Below, one piece after another: positions 24,645 to 35,065 of a stretch of DNA of 38,198 nucleotides. Made by a program: the position numbers and the translations under genes. Under the pieces are notes generated by a model, which was given only the letters and a program-made list of their open reading frames with translations, was not told the DNA's origin and searched no databases. The stretch covers positions 1-38,198 of the forward strand of contig NZ_JACUUA010000015.1 in assembly GCF_014859565.1 (NCBI RefSeq). The letters are read 5' to 3'. The DNA is from Marinospirillum sp. (GTDB lineage Bacteria > Pseudomonadota > Gammaproteobacteria > Pseudomonadales > Halomonadaceae). The stretch's first letter is position 1, and the number at the start of each line of letters is the position of its first letter.

Positions 24645-26170
24645 CCGCTCCGCGTGACACGCAGCACATCTTCCAGCGAGGTTTCACCGCGCCGCAGCCG
24701 CTCAACACCAGCGGCCAGCAGGTTCGGCCACTGCGCAAAAACTTCCCGCGCCATCTCGGCTTCGGCGGCACCTTCATGGATCATGTCGGCCAGATCTGCA
24801 AAGATGGGCACAAACTCATACAAACCCACACGCCCGCTGTAGCCGGTGTGTTTGCAATGCTCACAACCGCTGGCACTCCATAATTGCTGCAAATCCGCTG
24901 CACTGTCACCCAGCAAACGCCGCTCACTGTCCCTGATCGGACGACTACTGCGGCAATGTTCACACAAACGCCGTACCAGACGTTGTGCCATCACACCTTT
25001 TAAACTGGAAGCCAGCAAAAAAGGCTCGATGCCCATATCCCGCAAACGAGTGATGGCACCCAGAGCCGAGTTGGTGTGCAAGGTGGATAACACCAAATGC
25101 CCGGTCAAACTGGCCTGCACCGCTATACCTGCTGTTTCCAGATCGCGGATTTCACCAATCATCACCACATCCGGGTCCTGGCGCAAAATGGCACGCAAAC
25201 CCTTGGCAAAACTCATTCCGGCCTTGATGTTGACCGCAGTCTGACCAATACCGGGAATGGCATATTCCACCGGATCTTCCACCGTCAGGATATTACGGCT
25301 GGAATCATTCAACTGGGTCAGGCTGGCATACAGGGTGGTGGTTTTACCCGAGCCGGTCGGGCCGGTAATCAACAGGATACCGTTGGGCTGGAGTAGCAGT
25401 TCACGATAACGCTCCGCCACCTGTTGTGGCATTCCCAGCTCATCAATACCCAGCAGCGCCGAGGTTTTATCCAGCAGACGCATCACCACCCGTTCACCAT
25501 AAATGGAGGGCAAGGTGGACACACGAATATCCACTTCCCGCCCAGCAGCACGCACCGTAATACGTCCATCCTGTGGGTGGCGTTTTTCAGCAATATCCAG
25601 CCGTGCCATGACCTTGATGCGTGACACCAGCATGGGTGCCAACTTGCGAGGCGGACGTAATACCTCCAGCAGCACACCATCCACACGAAAGCGCACCACC
25701 AGTTGTTGTTCGAAGGTTTCGATATGGATATCCGAGGCATGGAGTTTTAACGCCTCGGCAAACAGGCCGTTAATCAGCCGAATGATCGGGGCTTCACCTT
25801 CACTTTCCAGCAGGTCTTCAATTGCAGGTAACTCTTCCATCAGGCTGTCCAGATTCACCTGATCGGAAATACCCTCAATTAATTCAGAGGTACTGGCGCG
25901 GCTGGCATCATAAGCTCTTGCCAGACGTGCCTCAAATGCGGCTTCATCCAGCCATTCCATGGTTTGCGGTTCTCCCAGTACCCGCAAAACCTCTTGCATT
26001 TGCTGCAACTGGCTTGCCTGCTGATCACTTGCATGGGTGTCATTTGTATTGCTGTCACTCATACCCGCACGACAAACCAGGCGATAAGCATCATCCGCCA
26101 GAGCAACTGGGCAGGGTTCTGCCAGCAAGCCATAACGCTTGGCAAAACGATAAGGCAGCTGCTCAGTCAT
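24641..26170 (-). CDS. gspE: Type II secretion ATPase E
   Basis: The 509-residue cytoplasmic ATPase has an N-terminal GspE domain that interacts with GspL, then the AAA-type core: Walker A GPTGSGKTT (270-278), Asp box NILTVEDPVEY, Walker B QDPDVVMIGEIRD (331-343), His box LTGHLVLSTLHTN. A four-cysteine zinc motif (C403, C406, C436, C439) matches the family. It hydrolyses ATP to drive pseudopilin assembly. Its N-terminal region carries an extra Gln/Asp/Ser-rich stretch around residues 38-58. The ATG at 26170 overlaps the gspD end by eight bases. Confidence 0.96.
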   Translation of the reverse strand: MTEQLPYRFAKRYGLLAEPCPVALADDAYRLVCRAGMSDSNTNDTHASDQQASQLQQMQEVLRVLGEPQTMEWLDEAAFEARLARAYDASRASTSELIEGISDQVNLDSLMEELPAIEDLLESEGEAPIIRLINGLFAEALKLHASDIHIETFEQQLVVRFRVDGVLLEVLRPPRKLAPMLVSRIKVMARLDIAEKRHPQDGRITVRAAGREVDIRVSTLPSIYGERVVMRLLDKTSALLGIDELGMPQQVAERYRELLLQPNGILLITGPTGSGKTTTLYASLTQLNDSSRNILTVEDPVEYAIPGIGQTAVNIKAGMSFAKGLRAILRQDPDVVMIGEIRDLETAGIAVQASLTGHLVLSTLHTNSALGAITRLRDMGIEPFLLASSLKGVMAQRLVRRLCEHCRSSRPIRDSERRLLGDSAADLQQLWSASGCEHCKHTGYSGRVGLYEFVPIFADLADMIHEGAAEAEMAREVFAQWPNLLAAGVERLRRGETSLEDVLRVTRSG

Positions 26171-28130
26171 TCACGGCCTCTGTTGCCAGTCTGGCTTGCT
26201 GCTCCCGAGGGGATGGGAACAGCTCACTCAAAGTTTGTCGGTCAGCAGCTCCGGTACGTGCTTCCCAGGATAACAAGCGCTGCTGGTCACCATCCCGCAA
26301 CAGATGGGCAGCGTGCATATAACGGTATTTTTCAGCACTGACACTGGCCAGTGAGTCCCGATCATGCAGAATACGCGGTTGGATAAACACCATCAGATTA
26401 CGTTTTTCACGGCTGATACTGGTCGAACGAAACAATACCCCCAGCAGCGGAATATCACCCAGCAGTGGCACCTTGCGCCTGACTTCACGCACGTCTTCAC
26501 CAATCAATCCACCCAGCACAATAATGTCGTTATTATCCGCCATTACCGTGGTTTTGATTTCGCGTTTATTGGTGATGATGTCGCTGGCACGGGCGGAATC
26601 CTCAATATTGGATACCTCTTGCAATATCTCCAGCCGCACCGAATCCCCATCATTAATCTGTGGGGTAATCTGCAGACGTACACCTACCTCGCGCCTTTGA
26701 ATGGTCTGGAACGGGTTGGTGTTGTTGTCACCAACAGTGGAGCCAGTGATAAAGGGCACCTCCTGACCCACCAGAATCGTGGCTTCGGCATTATCCAGCG
26801 TCAGGATGCTGGGTGTGGAGAGGATATTAAAATCTGATTCACTCTGGATGGCATTCAACAGCAGGCCAAAACTGATGCCTGAATCATTAATGCGACCCAC
26901 ACCGGCAGTAATACCCTGCACACCGGCCAATGCAGACAAGGCTCCGATAGACCCGCCGGTAGCACCTCCGGCAGCCACACCACTTAACCCGGTATTGCCG
27001 GAAAAATTACCACCCACCAGCGGTACGGAACCGGCATTCTGATCCAGCATCAACCACTGCACACCCAGCTCACGCGCACGGGTGTCGGACATTTCCACAA
27101 TAATGGCTTCCACCAGCACCTGTGCCCGGCGGATATCCAGTTGATCAATCACCAGACGTATTTCCCGCAACTGATCAGGGCTGCCGGAAGCCACCAGTGC
27201 ATTGGTGGCTTCATGAGCCTGCAAAGTCATACGACGGGATACTGTACCCTCTGCCGGTTTATCCTCCGATTGCAACCCTTGCAACAGGGGCACCATTTCG
27301 CTGGCTTTGGCATGGCGCAGATAAAACACCTGGGTGTTGGCAGAACGCTCCACTGGCTGATCCAGATCGGCTACTAACCGCTCCAGCTCTCGGCGGGTGG
27401 CAGCATCAGCACGAATAACCAACAGATTTAAGCGGTTATCAGACATAATCTGAGGTGGCTGACCACCACGTCCTTCTCGGCGCAGCAACTGGGTCAGCAG
27501 TTTTTCCATTTCTGTTGCTGATGCATGAGTCAGAGGTAACAACAACAGGTTGTCACTGCTTTGCTGATCAATCCTCTGCACCAGTGCATGTAAACGCTCA
27601 AGGTTGGTGCCCCAGTCAGTCAAAATTAAAAGGTTGGTGGGTGCGTAGTGAGTAATCACCCCAATCCGACGATCCATCAGTGGAGTCAGAATATTCACCA
27701 ACTGTGCGGCATCCGAGTTACGCAAGGGAATCACACGGGTGGCCAGCAAATCCTTGCCATCAGAGTTGGGGGGTAAATGCCCTTCCACCGGGATGGGTTC
27801 CAGTCTGGCAGTCTGCTCAGGAACAATTCTGGCATTATGTTCATCCAGCTCCACCACCGCAAAACCATTCACTCGCAACTGAGAAAGAAAAACCTGATAC
27901 ACCTCTTCAGCACTTAACTGCCGCTGGCTGCGAATGGTGACTCGCCCGCGCACCCGTGGGTCGACCAGAAAGGTTCGGTTGGTGATGCGGCCAACACTGT
28001 CAATAAACTCGGCCAGATCCACATCCTGTACATTGACGGAAAAGCGCTCCTGCTGCGCCTGTCCTTGTGCCTGAACTGGCAAAGCCAGCAGCCACAAGAG
28101 TAAAAAAACCAATAAACCGGGATATTTCAC
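26163..28130 (-). CDS. gspD: Type II secretion outer-membrane secretin D
   Basis: The 655-residue protein has a cleavable signal peptide (LLVFLLLWLLALPVQA, about residue 22). N0-N3 periplasmic repeats follow (FSVNVQDVDLAEFIDSVGRI, VIPLRNSDAAQLVNILTPL, LPLTHASATEMEKLLTQLL). The secretin core has VEAIIVEMSD, a Gly-rich gate region, ILSTPSILTLDNAEA, VGQEVPFITGS and IIVLGGLIGEDV. The C-terminal S-domain ends Ala/Glu-rich. It forms the outer-membrane channel. It starts three bases after gspC and overlaps gspE by eight bases. No pilotin gene (gspS) is visible in the window. Confidence 0.97.
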   Translation of the reverse strand: MKYPGLLVFLLLWLLALPVQAQGQAQQERFSVNVQDVDLAEFIDSVGRITNRTFLVDPRVRGRVTIRSQRQLSAEEVYQVFLSQLRVNGFAVVELDEHNARIVPEQTARLEPIPVEGHLPPNSDGKDLLATRVIPLRNSDAAQLVNILTPLMDRRIGVITHYAPTNLLILTDWGTNLERLHALVQRIDQQSSDNLLLLPLTHASATEMEKLLTQLLRREGRGGQPPQIMSDNRLNLLVIRADAATRRELERLVADLDQPVERSANTQVFYLRHAKASEMVPLLQGLQSEDKPAEGTVSRRMTLQAHEATNALVASGSPDQLREIRLVIDQLDIRRAQVLVEAIIVEMSDTRARELGVQWLMLDQNAGSVPLVGGNFSGNTGLSGVAAGGATGGSIGALSALAGVQGITAGVGRINDSGISFGLLLNAIQSESDFNILSTPSILTLDNAEATILVGQEVPFITGSTVGDNNTNPFQTIQRREVGVRLQITPQINDGDSVRLEILQEVSNIEDSARASDIITNKREIKTTVMADNNDIIVLGGLIGEDVREVRRKVPLLGDIPLLGVLFRSTSISREKRNLMVFIQPRILHDRDSLASVSAEKYRYMHAAHLLRDGDQQRLLSWEARTGAADRQTLSELFPSPREQQARLATEAVND

Positions 28131-28133
28131 GCG

Positions 28134-29024
28134 CTACTCCATTTCCAGACTGATCATTAAACGCTCATTACCACGCAGCAATTCCACATCCACTGCGCTG
28201 GCTGATTGTAAACGTGTGGTCAGAGCCATCATCTGTGCGGTATCACTGACCGCTACACCATCCACTGCCACCAGCAGATCACCCGGTTGCAGACCCAGCG
28301 CATTAAAAAGACTGGCATCTGAACCTGGATTAATACGGAACCCCTGCAACTGCCCACCCTCATTATGAGGAGCCAGGGTGATATAACGCATTAACTGCAA
28401 AGGATCACGCAATAGGCTGGCACGAAAATCAGCACCAAAGGTATCTTCCAGTACCCGTGTTCCCACTCGCTCCTGCACTGCCGCAGATGACTGTTGCTGC
28501 TGCGTTGGCTGTGCTGGCTGCCTTGCATTACTTGATTCAGCTGCACGCTGCTGCTCGGTGATGCCCTGCTGACGTGCAGGTTTGTTATCCAGGTTGAGCG
28601 TCACCTGCTCCAACTGACCGTTACGATCAAACACCAGAGCATCCTTGCGAATCGATACCAACCGGATACCCTGTTCCAGCTCATCACCTTCTGACAGGGT
28701 GCGATCCTTGTTGCGGTATTTCAGCAACACCACCGAACGACCGGCCTGATCCGATAAAAACACACCCTGCACCTGCACCGCCAGACGACTGACCTGAGTG
28801 ACCTGACGAACTGGCGCAGAAGTTGCCTCTGCTGGTTGCCAATAATGCCCCAGCTGGTTGATCCATAACACCTTCTGCTGTTTATTCTCCGCTGTAGATA
28901 CTTGTACTTGTGGCTGGGGGTCAAACCACTGCACCCCACTCCAAAACAAGGAAGCCAGCACCAGCGGCAGCAGCAACCAACCCACTGGTTGCAGCCCGCG
29001 CAACACTTGATTGGCTGTTATCAC
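28134..29024 (-). CDS. gspC: Type II secretion system protein C
   Basis: The 296-residue bitopic inner-membrane protein has a membrane helix at about residues 14-30 (VGWLLLPLVLASLFWSGV). The homology region binds the secretin (VQGVFLSDQAGRSVVLLKY, then LSEGDELEQGIRLVSI). A Gln-rich linker leads to a C-terminal PDZ domain (GLQPGDLLVAVDGVAVSD). I chose the GTG at 29024, which overlaps the stop of the SoxB-like gene (GTGA); the 40 residues upstream in this frame are that gene out of frame. GspC links the inner platform with GspD and helps recruit substrates. Confidence 0.93.
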   Translation of the reverse strand: MITANQVLRGLQPVGWLLLPLVLASLFWSGVQWFDPQPQVQVSTAENKQQKVLWINQLGHYWQPAEATSAPVRQVTQVSRLAVQVQGVFLSDQAGRSVVLLKYRNKDRTLSEGDELEQGIRLVSIRKDALVFDRNGQLEQVTLNLDNKPARQQGITEQQRAAESSNARQPAQPTQQQQSSAAVQERVGTRVLEDTFGADFRASLLRDPLQLMRYITLAPHNEGGQLQGFRINPGSDASLFNALGLQPGDLLVAVDGVAVSDTAQMMALTTRLQSASAVDVELLRGNERLMISLEME

Positions 29025-30664
29025 TGCACAGCCTCGGGATGCCAGCCGGGATGCCCTTCCACAAATGCCAGACTGGGCAGTTCCAACGGCGGTAAATGCC
29101 ATGCTGATGAACGCTGACGCAACCAGCTTTCCATCAGTTGCCACAACGGCTGACCTTCACCCCGGTAATGGGTTGACCAGCCAGCCACCCGCGCACGATT
29201 ACGGGTACTGGAAGCAGGCCATTGCAACTCGGAAATCCGTTGGCCTGCCACTGCCTGATAGCGCAAAACATAAGCACTGCCGGTCAAACGTGGCATATCT
29301 TCGCTGGAATGCAAATACCAGTCATCACTCAACAGCTGATCTGCACCCGCTTCCAGCCGTGCCTGTAATTGCTGGGGGTCAGCGGTCACCTGAAACACTC
29401 GGCTGTTATAACCGGCGGTCAGGCTCAGCAGATGATCCCGCGTGATGACTTGACCCGGTGCTACCGCCAAACCATGGCGCAGTCCCGGTGCCAGTGTTAA
29501 TTCAGCGCGGGTGGTTTTTAAGGCTTCAGCAATCAGCTGATCCCAGCTGCCTGCCAGTGCATCCCGGCGATACAACCAACCGGGAGCTTCAGCCAGTGGC
29601 AGATCCAGCCAACCGGCATGAGCCGAGCGCAAACGCTGAATCTGCTCAGCTACAGCGGGCATTACCTCGGATTGATCCGTCAGCACCGGGTGAAAACGAG
29701 CATTCACCACTCGCTTGGAATTTTTAGATTCCAGCGTAATGGCAAAATAGCCCTGCCCCTGACTACCGGCAAAACACACTGGAATGGGTGCTTGTACCGC
29801 CTGAGGCCACAAATCCTGCCCACGGCTGGATAAAATCAGATCCACACCCTGTAACTCTTTTGCCAGCCACAAGTCAGAGTTGGTTCCGGCATCACTCAAC
29901 ACCACCACCCAGTCTGCCTGACTACCGGCCTGTAACACCTGTTGTTGAATATGGGATAAATATTGAATACGCGACAAGTTCAGTGGTTGGTTTGGTACAC
30001 CCACCACCGCAATCTTCATACCTGCTTTATCAAAAAAAGCCACGGGGTTGCCTGTATCCAGCACCGGACGGGCAAACTCGCTATACAAACGCGGGTAACC
30101 CTGCGGCCAGATCTGTTGTTCTTCACTGGCAATCCGCACCTCGGCACCCAGCCAATGACTGGATAACGGGGCATAACGCCCGGCAGTTAACTCTGCCAGA
30201 CCACTGCCATTCCAGCACTGACCACCTTCCAGGGTTAAACAGGCATCCGCACCCCACTGTACTCGCTGCTGCTCCAGTGCTTTTGCCAAGGCGGCATAAC
30301 CACCCATCCGAACTCCACCAGCCTGACGTGCTCCGCTGGCCGTTAACCAGGCCACGCGGGAATCACCCGAAGTAATACCCAACTCTGCCAGCCGGTTGTA
30401 TTCCGTGAAATAAGGCGCCTGCCCCAGCAAAGACATGGGGCCAAGATGATTGGCAACAGAATGGGAGATAACCGGCAGCCACTGGGCATGGGTATCGGCA
30501 TAAAACAGCAACTGCACTGCGGAGGAGGAAGCTGCCGGAGTACGCCGCACCACATCCGCCGCGGATGTTCCTGCTGCACCCTGAGTAGCGCAGCCCGACA
30601 AACCGGCAAGAGCCAGGGAAGCAGCCCCGGCGGTCAAAAATTGGCGACGTGAAGGTTTAAACAT
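29021..30664 (-). CDS. SoxB-like (metallophosphatase / 5'-nucleotidase fold) Tat lipoprotein, probable pseudoenzyme
   Basis: The 547-residue protein starts with a Tat motif (PSRRQFLTAG) and a lipobox LSGC (Cys25, then Ala), so it is likely exported folded and lipid-anchored, probably to the outer membrane. The whole length follows SoxB: ADTHAQWLPV near residue 56, GGVRMGGYAALAKAL, then a C-terminal nucleotidase-like domain (LAPGLRHG, PGQVITRDHLLSLTAGYNS, GSAYVLRYQAVAGQRISEL, AGWSTHYRGEGQPLW). Only the first metal motif (D57, H59) is kept. The normal GGD is GGQ149, the normal His in 'LSHxG' is Asp258 (LSDAG), and the GHTHD motif reads SRGQD (280-284). It therefore probably cannot hold two metals or hydrolyse thiosulfonates. 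It is the first gene of the secretion operon, and its stop overlaps the gspC start. No other sox gene is nearby. RBS AGGGA lies 12 bases before the ATG. Confidence 0.85.
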   Translation of the reverse strand: MFKPSRRQFLTAGAASLALAGLSGCATQGAAGTSAADVVRRTPAASSSAVQLLFYADTHAQWLPVISHSVANHLGPMSLLGQAPYFTEYNRLAELGITSGDSRVAWLTASGARQAGGVRMGGYAALAKALEQQRVQWGADACLTLEGGQCWNGSGLAELTAGRYAPLSSHWLGAEVRIASEEQQIWPQGYPRLYSEFARPVLDTGNPVAFFDKAGMKIAVVGVPNQPLNLSRIQYLSHIQQQVLQAGSQADWVVVLSDAGTNSDLWLAKELQGVDLILSSRGQDLWPQAVQAPIPVCFAGSQGQGYFAITLESKNSKRVVNARFHPVLTDQSEVMPAVAEQIQRLRSAHAGWLDLPLAEAPGWLYRRDALAGSWDQLIAEALKTTRAELTLAPGLRHGLAVAPGQVITRDHLLSLTAGYNSRVFQVTADPQQLQARLEAGADQLLSDDWYLHSSEDMPRLTGSAYVLRYQAVAGQRISELQWPASSTRNRARVAGWSTHYRGEGQPLWQLMESWLRQRSSAWHLPPLELPSLAFVEGHPGWHPEAVQ

Positions 30665-30825
30665 AAAAAAACGTGATCCCTGTAAAAAAGCATCAGGATT
30701 CTAACGGAAACGAACCCATAAAAAATAAAGTTACCCAAAGCCATAGGTTTGTTATGGTATAACAAGCAACAAACAGGCGACATGAAAAACCCAACCGGTG
30801 AGGCCATTATGCATCGATCATTTCT

Positions 30826-30954
30826 ACTCTCCATCAGCAATAAGGAGATATGCCCCAGATGTTTTTTGCCATCCAGATGCTGCAAATTACAACCACCACA
30901 AGCGGCATAATGTGAGCAAGCCGGGACTGTACACCGAGGTGAAGGCAACAGCAT
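30826..30954 (-). pseudogene. Fragment of an rlmD-like 23S rRNA uracil methyltransferase
   Basis: On the minus strand the frame reads PSPRCTVPACSHYAACGG followed by CNLQHLDG, then HLGHISLL. The Cys-x5-Cys-x2-Cys pattern followed by xLQHL is the iron-sulfur site of RlmD (RumA) family RNA m5U methyltransferases. The HLGH element resembles a segment about 100 residues further on in E. coli RlmD, so the middle is probably deleted. The fourth cluster cysteine, the SAM-binding domain and the catalytic Cys are absent, and a stop lies 13 codons upstream. It is a decayed remnant between the SoxB-like gene and gdhA. Confidence 0.6.
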
Positions 30955-32767
<1,813 letters not shown>

Positions 32768-32794
32768 CACTCACTGAATTACGCATTCTGAACT

Positions 32795-32826
32795 GAAAAA
32801 ACCGCCGCTCTATCACAGATCGGCGG
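32795..32826 (-). terminator. Terminator facing the minus strand between gdhA and metG
   Basis: CCGCCG (32802-32807) and CGGCGG (32821-32826) form a 6-bp all-GC stem. On the minus strand it is followed by TTTTTT; on the plus strand there is no U-run. Both flanking genes are on the plus strand, so it would stop antisense transcription, or it is left from a lost minus-strand gene. The stem alone may also act for gdhA. Confidence 0.5.
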
Positions 32827-32935
32827 CAGGCAAAACGCACGAAACCCCTTGAGCAGATGCACGGATGCCTGAAAATCGCTAAGATAGCGGGATTCCTTTT
32901 TTCTACATTCATTGCTTTCAAGATTCAGGACTTCC

Positions 32936-34978
32936 ATGCCCACTCAACGCAAAATTCTGGTCACCAGCGCCCTGCCCTATGCCAACGGCCCGATCCATCT
33001 GGGTCACCTGCTGGAATACATTCAGACCGACATCTGGACCCGTTTCCAGAATAGTATCGGCAATCAGTGTACCTACGTGTGTGCTGATGATGCCCACGGC
33101 ACCGCCATCATGCTACGCGCCGAACAGGAAGGCGTGACCGCTCAGCAACTGATTGATCGGGTACGGCTGGAACACCATGAAGATTTTAAGAGCTTCCAGA
33201 TCCATTTTGATAACTACCACTCCACCCATTCAGAAGAAAACCGTTATTTCTCTGAACTGATTTACACCCGCCTGCGCGACAAGGGTCACATTGCCACCCG
33301 CGAAATTGAGCAGATGTATGACCCGGAAAAAGGGCTGTTTCTGGCGGATCGCTTTATCAAGGGCACTTGTCCGAAGTGTGGCGCTGAAGACCAGTACGGC
33401 GATAACTGCGAAAAATGCTCGGCCACCTACACCCCAGCTGAGCTGATCAACCCGCGTTCAGCGATTTCCGGTGCCACTCCGGTAATGAAAACATCTCAGC
33501 ATTTTTTCTTTAAACTGCCGGATTTTGCTGATTTCCTGCAAAGCTGGACGCAAGATGGCCGCCTGCAGGAACAGATTGCCAACAAACTCAAGGAGTGGTT
33601 TGAATCCGGCCTGCAGGAATGGGATATCTCCCGTGATGCACCCTATTTTGGTTTTGAAATCCCTGATGCACCGGGTAAGTATTTTTATGTCTGGCTGGAT
33701 GCTCCCATTGGTTATCTGGCCAGCTTCAAGAACCTCTGCGACCAGCGTGAAGACCTGAACTTTGATGACTACTGGGCACCGGGTTCTGATGCCGAGGTGT
33801 ACCATTTTATCGGCAAGGATATTGTTTATTTCCACGCCCTGTTCTGGCCTGCGATGCTGGAAGGTGCCGGTTTCCGCACCCCCAACAGCATCAACTGTCA
33901 CGGTTTTGTCACCGTTAACGGTGCCAAGATGTCCAAATCGCGCGGCACCTTCATCAAGGCACGTACCTACCTGGATCACCTGAACCCGGAATACCTGCGT
34001 TATTATTTTGCCGCCAAGCTGACCAGTCGTGTGGATGATCTGGACTTAAATCTGGAAGACTTTGTATTCCGCGTTAATTCTGATCTGGTCGGCAAGCTGG
34101 TCAACATCGCCAGCCGCTGTGCCGGTTTTGTGAAAAAAGGTGGTGGTGTACTGGCTCCGATGGGTGATCCGGCGCTGTATCAGCGTTTTGTTGCTGCCGG
34201 TGATGCCATTGCTGCGGATTACGAGCGCCGCGAATTTGGCCGTGCCCTGCGTCAGATTATGGAACTGGCGGATGAAGCCAACACCTGGATTAACGATCAA
34301 GCCCCTTGGGTGCTGGCAAAACAAGAAGGCAAGGATGCAGAGGTGCAGGCTATCTGTTCCACCGGCATTAACCTGTTCCGAGTATTGATGGTTTATCTGG
34401 CACCGGTACTGCCGGGTATGGCCGGACAAACCGCTGAATTCCTGAAAATTGCCACGCTGGACTGGAACAGCCGCAGCCAACCGCTGGAAAACCACAGCAT
34501 TGAAGCCTTCAAGCCCATGATGACGCGTGTGGAAACCAGCCAAATTGAAGCCCTGCTGGCTGCCAGCAGTGAAGATGTTGAAAAAGAAATGACATTAAAA
34601 GCCGGAGCCACTACACCGGCTGCGGATGGCCCACTGCAAAAAGAGCCATTGGCGGCAGAGATTACCTTTGATGACTTCATCAAGGTGGATCTGCGTATTG
34701 CCCGTATTGTGAAGTGTGAAGCCGTACCCAAGGCCAACAAGCTGCTGAAGCTGACACTGGATCTGGGTGGAGAAACCCGTACCGTGTTCTCTGGCATCAA
34801 AAGCGCTTATCAGCCGGAAGATCTGGAAGGCAAACTAACGGTGATGGTCGCCAACCTGGCACCGCGTCAGATGAAATTTGGCCTGTCGGAAGGCATGGTA
34901 CTGGCTGCCGGAGACGGCAAAGGCATCTATCTGCTGGAGCCGCATGACGGTGCTCAGCCCGGCATGCGAGTGGTGTGA
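32936..34978 (+). CDS. metG: Methionyl-tRNA synthetase
   Basis: The 680-residue class I synthetase charges tRNA-Met. HIGH motif is HLGH (21-24) in [15 protein letters not shown] is at residues 331-335. A zinc knuckle CPKCG...DNCEKC lies near residue 145, and the anticodon-binding helical domain follows. The C-terminal EMAPII/Trbp111-like tRNA-binding domain ([26 protein letters not shown] block, then [19 protein letters not shown]) matches full-length bacterial enzymes that dimerise. The ATG at 32936 follows CAGGAC; a TTG at 32912 is rejected. Single gene, convergent with the M16 protease gene with 87 bp between stops. Confidence 0.97.
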   Translation: MPTQRKILVTSALPYANGPIHLGHLLEYIQTDIWTRFQNSIGNQCTYVCADDAHGTAIMLRAEQEGVTAQQLIDRVRLEHHEDFKSFQIHFDNYHSTHSEENRYFSELIYTRLRDKGHIATREIEQMYDPEKGLFLADRFIKGTCPKCGAEDQYGDNCEKCSATYTPAELINPRSAISGATPVMKTSQHFFFKLPDFADFLQSWTQDGRLQEQIANKLKEWFESGLQEWDISRDAPYFGFEIPDAPGKYFYVWLDAPIGYLASFKNLCDQREDLNFDDYWAPGSDAEVYHFIGKDIVYFHALFWPAMLEGAGFRTPNSINCHGFVTVNGAKMSKSRGTFIKARTYLDHLNPEYLRYYFAAKLTSRVDDLDLNLEDFVFRVNSDLVGKLVNIASRCAGFVKKGGGVLAPMGDPALYQRFVAAGDAIAADYERREFGRALRQIMELADEANTWINDQAPWVLAKQEGKDAEVQAICSTGINLFRVLMVYLAPVLPGMAGQTAEFLKIATLDWNSRSQPLENHSIEAFKPMMTRVETSQIEALLAASSEDVEKEMTLKAGATTPAADGPLQKEPLAAEITFDDFIKVDLRIARIVKCEAVPKANKLLKLTLDLGGETRTVFSGIKSAYQPEDLEGKLTVMVANLAPRQMKFGLSEGMVLAAGDGKGIYLLEPHDGAQPGMRVV

Positions 34979-35065
34979 TGTCAGCCTGTGTTCAACTTTC
35001 CAGCTTTGCCGGAAGTCTTTGATAAAAGAAAAACTTGTAACCCTGCTCATTCAAAAGTGTTGGCA

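Noticed and set aside
29021..30664. Annotating the gene as functional thiosulfohydrolase soxB
   Set aside because: Most metal ligands are replaced and no other sox genes are present.
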